A stretch of DNA of 6,446 nt from Desulfobacterales bacterium (lineage in GTDB: Bacteria > Desulfobacterota > Desulfobacteria > Desulfobacterales > JAHIVH01), in NCBI GenBank assembly GCA_020056645.1, contig JAGVHJ010000578.1, positions 1 through 6,446 on the forward strand. The letters run 5' to 3'. Below, in pieces: positions 4,895 to 6,446 of this stretch. The notes under the pieces are model-generated. The model was given only the letters and a program-made list of their open reading frames with translations, was not told where the DNA came from and ran no database searches. Position numbers and translations under genes: made by a program. The stretch's first letter is position 1, and every line of letters starts with the position of its first letter.

Positions 4895-6253
4895 TCACTC
4901 GGTTTTTCTTTTTTTCTTCAACTGAAGCCATCCCTCCAGACGTTGTTTTACGAGCTTTTCATACCCCCGGTCGGTGGGAAGATAGAAACGTTTTCCTTGA
5001 AGCGTGTCGGGAAGGTGTTCCTGGGCCACGACACCATCCTTGAAATCGTGGGCGTACTGGTAATTTTCCCCATATCCCATCTCTTTCATGAGACGGGTGG
5101 GCGCATTCCGGATATGGAAGGGCACGGGAAGGGAGCCGGTCTCCCGGATCACATCCTTGATCCGGTTATAGGTTGCGTAGACAGCGTTGCTCTTGGGAGC
5201 TGTGGCAAGATAGAGGGCCGCCTCCACCAGGGCGAGCTCTCCTTCGGGAAAACCGAGAAACCGGTAGGCCTCCATGGCGTTCAGGGAGACGCTTAAAGCA
5301 TTGGGATCGGCGACGCCCACATCTTCGGTGGCGAAACGCACCATGCGCCGGGCGATATAAAAGGGATCTTCCCCGGAAGAGAGCATTCTTAAAAGCCAGT
5401 AGGCGGCCCCATCTGGATCACTGTCCCTGAGGCTCTTGTGAAGGGCCGAGATGAGATTATAGTGCTCTTCACCGGCCTTGTCGTAGAGCAGCACCTTTTT
5501 TTCGAGAATCGTTTCGATTGAGGGAAGATCCACCACGATGTCACCTGAAGATGAATCGGCTTCGGCGGCTCTTTCGGCCTTGACCTGAAAGGCCACCATC
5601 TCCAGGCTGTTCAGCGCGGCCCGGACATCCCCATCGGCCAATTTCACCAGGCACATCAAGGCATCATCGGAAAAGGAGATCTTTTCCCCGCCCAGACCAT
5701 TCTCCTCGTCTTGTAACGCCCGAAGAAGAACCATTTTCATATCTTCGGACGAAAGGGCCTTGAGGGTAATGACCCGGCACCGCGACATCAAGGCCGGGAT
5801 GACCTCAAAAGAGGGATTTTCCGTGGTAGCGCCGATCAGGGTGATGAGGCCGCTTTCAACATGGTGGAGAAAGGCGTCCTGCTGGGACTTGTTGAACCGG
5901 TGAATCTCATCCACGAAGAGGATGGTTCTTTTACTGAATAAATTTTTCTGCTTCTTGGCATCATCGATGACGGCCCGGATCTCCTTGACTCCGGAGAGGA
6001 CCGCCGAAATCTGAACAAAATAGGAGCGGGTCTCGTTGGCGATGATGTTGGCAAGGGTGGTCTTGCCGCAGCCGGGAGGCCCCCAGAGAATCATGGAAAA
6101 GAGCGCGTCTTTTTCGATGGCGTTCCGGATCAGGGTTCCCCTCTCCGCGATATGGGATTGACCGATCAGATCATCAAGGCTCCTGGGCCGCATACGTTCG
6201 GCCAAAGGCTTTCCGGAGCGATGCTTCCCGGCCCGATGCTCGAAGAGATCCAT
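4895..6253 (-). CDS. rarA: Replication-associated recombination protein A (RarA/MgsA), AAA+ ATPase
   Basis: This 452-residue protein has full family length. RarA (MgsA in E. coli, relative of eukaryotic WRNIP1/Mgs1) is a clamp-loader-like ATPase that acts in the cytoplasm at stalled replication forks and on single-strand ends. Visible motifs: N-terminal PLAERMRPRSLDDLIGQ (16-32), Walker A GPPGCGKT (58-65), Walker B ILFVDEIH (111-118), sensor 1 GATTENPSFE (141-150), arginine-finger region SRCR (157-160) and sensor 2 GDVRAALN (208-215). The family-specific C-terminal tetramerisation region includes SDPDGAAYWLLRML, then GEDPFYIARRMVRFATEDVG, and ends in a basic tail. The ATG at 6253-6251 shares its A with the TAA of der upstream (TAATG). 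A GGAGG lies 14 bases before it at 6272-6268. Translation is therefore probably coupled to der and no separate promoter is needed. No disrupted motif is visible. Confidence 0.95.
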   Translation of the reverse strand: MDLFEHRAGKHRSGKPLAERMRPRSLDDLIGQSHIAERGTLIRNAIEKDALFSMILWGPPGCGKTTLANIIANETRSYFVQISAVLSGVKEIRAVIDDAKKQKNLFSKRTILFVDEIHRFNKSQQDAFLHHVESGLITLIGATTENPSFEVIPALMSRCRVITLKALSSEDMKMVLLRALQDEENGLGGEKISFSDDALMCLVKLADGDVRAALNSLEMVAFQVKAERAAEADSSSGDIVVDLPSIETILEKKVLLYDKAGEEHYNLISALHKSLRDSDPDGAAYWLLRMLSSGEDPFYIARRMVRFATEDVGVADPNALSVSLNAMEAYRFLGFPEGELALVEAALYLATAPKSNAVYATYNRIKDVIRETGSLPVPFHIRNAPTRLMKEMGYGENYQYAHDFKDGVVAQEHLPDTLQGKRFYLPTDRGYEKLVKQRLEGWLQLKKKRKTE

Positions 6254-6446
6254 TACCGTTTGCTCTTCCTCCGCCGTCCCTCCTTCTCTTTGTCTTTCCG
6301 CCCGCTGAAGTCGATTTTCCCGGTTCGCTGCCTGAAGATGAGCCGAACAGGCGTCTTATCGAGGCCGGCCTCCTCCCGGATCGTATTGATCAGATATCGT
6401 TCATAGGAGAAATGCACCGCTTCCGGATAATTGACAAAAGAGACAA
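6253..6446 (-). CDS. der: C-terminal 63 residues of ribosome-assembly GTPase Der (EngA)
   Basis: The frame enters from the right edge and stops with TAA at 6255-6253. The visible 63 residues match the end of the C-terminal KH-like domain of Der: VSFVNYPEAVHFSYERYL, then an amphipathic helix INTIREEAGLD, then TPVRLIFRQRTGK, the arrangement seen across this family. The protein ends in a strongly basic tail (KDKEKEGRRRKSKR) that probably contacts rRNA. Der has two tandem GTPase domains, which would lie outside the window, and works in 50S subunit assembly in the cytoplasm. Its stop codon overlaps the start of rarA by one base, placing the two in one operon. The gene is partial only because of the window edge. 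Confidence 0.9.
   Translation of the reverse strand, partial: VSFVNYPEAVHFSYERYLINTIREEAGLDKTPVRLIFRQRTGKIDFSGRKDKEKEGRRRKSKR

Noticed and set aside
4799..5296. Plus-strand open frame of 165 codons over the rarA 3-prime end
   Set aside because: It is antisense to the conserved C-terminal half of rarA and has no ribosome binding site; its composition is explained by the opposite strand.

Overview
The window reads as a piece of a Gram-negative, probably deltaproteobacterial (Desulfobacterota-like) chromosome. The reasons are an exported lipoprotein protease with a Cys-polyGly tether and PKD, PPC and BACON-like modules, a typical bacterial RarA, and the tail of a Der GTPase. The taxonomic call is an inference from protein style and was not tested by any search.

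Layout. Bases 1-1145 are AT-rich and poorly occupied. The first 28 codons of an unrecognised minus-strand gene run off the left edge, with a good ribosome binding site and a 30-base near-palindrome just upstream. Right of it lies a small minus-strand transcription unit: a promoter at 715-744, an unrecognised protein of about 102 residues at 240-548, and a clear intrinsic terminator at 190-226. Bases 745-992 hold no convincing gene. A strong sigma-70-type promoter at 993-1021 faces right and leads through a structured leader of about 135 bases into a universal stress protein gene (1164-1694). After 47 bases without an evident terminator comes a 975-residue subtilisin-family (S8) lipoprotein (1742-4669).

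The gap 4670-4894 separates converging transcription units and carries a dense run of small hairpins. From 4895 to the right edge everything is on the minus strand: rarA (replication-fork recombination ATPase), preceded by the C-terminal 63 residues of the ribosome-assembly GTPase Der. The der stop codon overlaps the rarA start codon in a TAATG, so these two genes are almost certainly one operon.

How they fit together: the usp-S8 pair may be one transcription unit that couples a cytoplasmic stress protein to an envelope protease. This rests only on spacing and the lack of a terminator. The der-rarA pair is housekeeping. I found no CRISPR array, transposase, tRNA or rRNA, integrase or defence cassette, and no clear new system. 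The parts that deserve a second look are the small orphan unit at 190-744, the palindrome at 119-148, the leader of the usp gene, and the unusual architecture of the protease.
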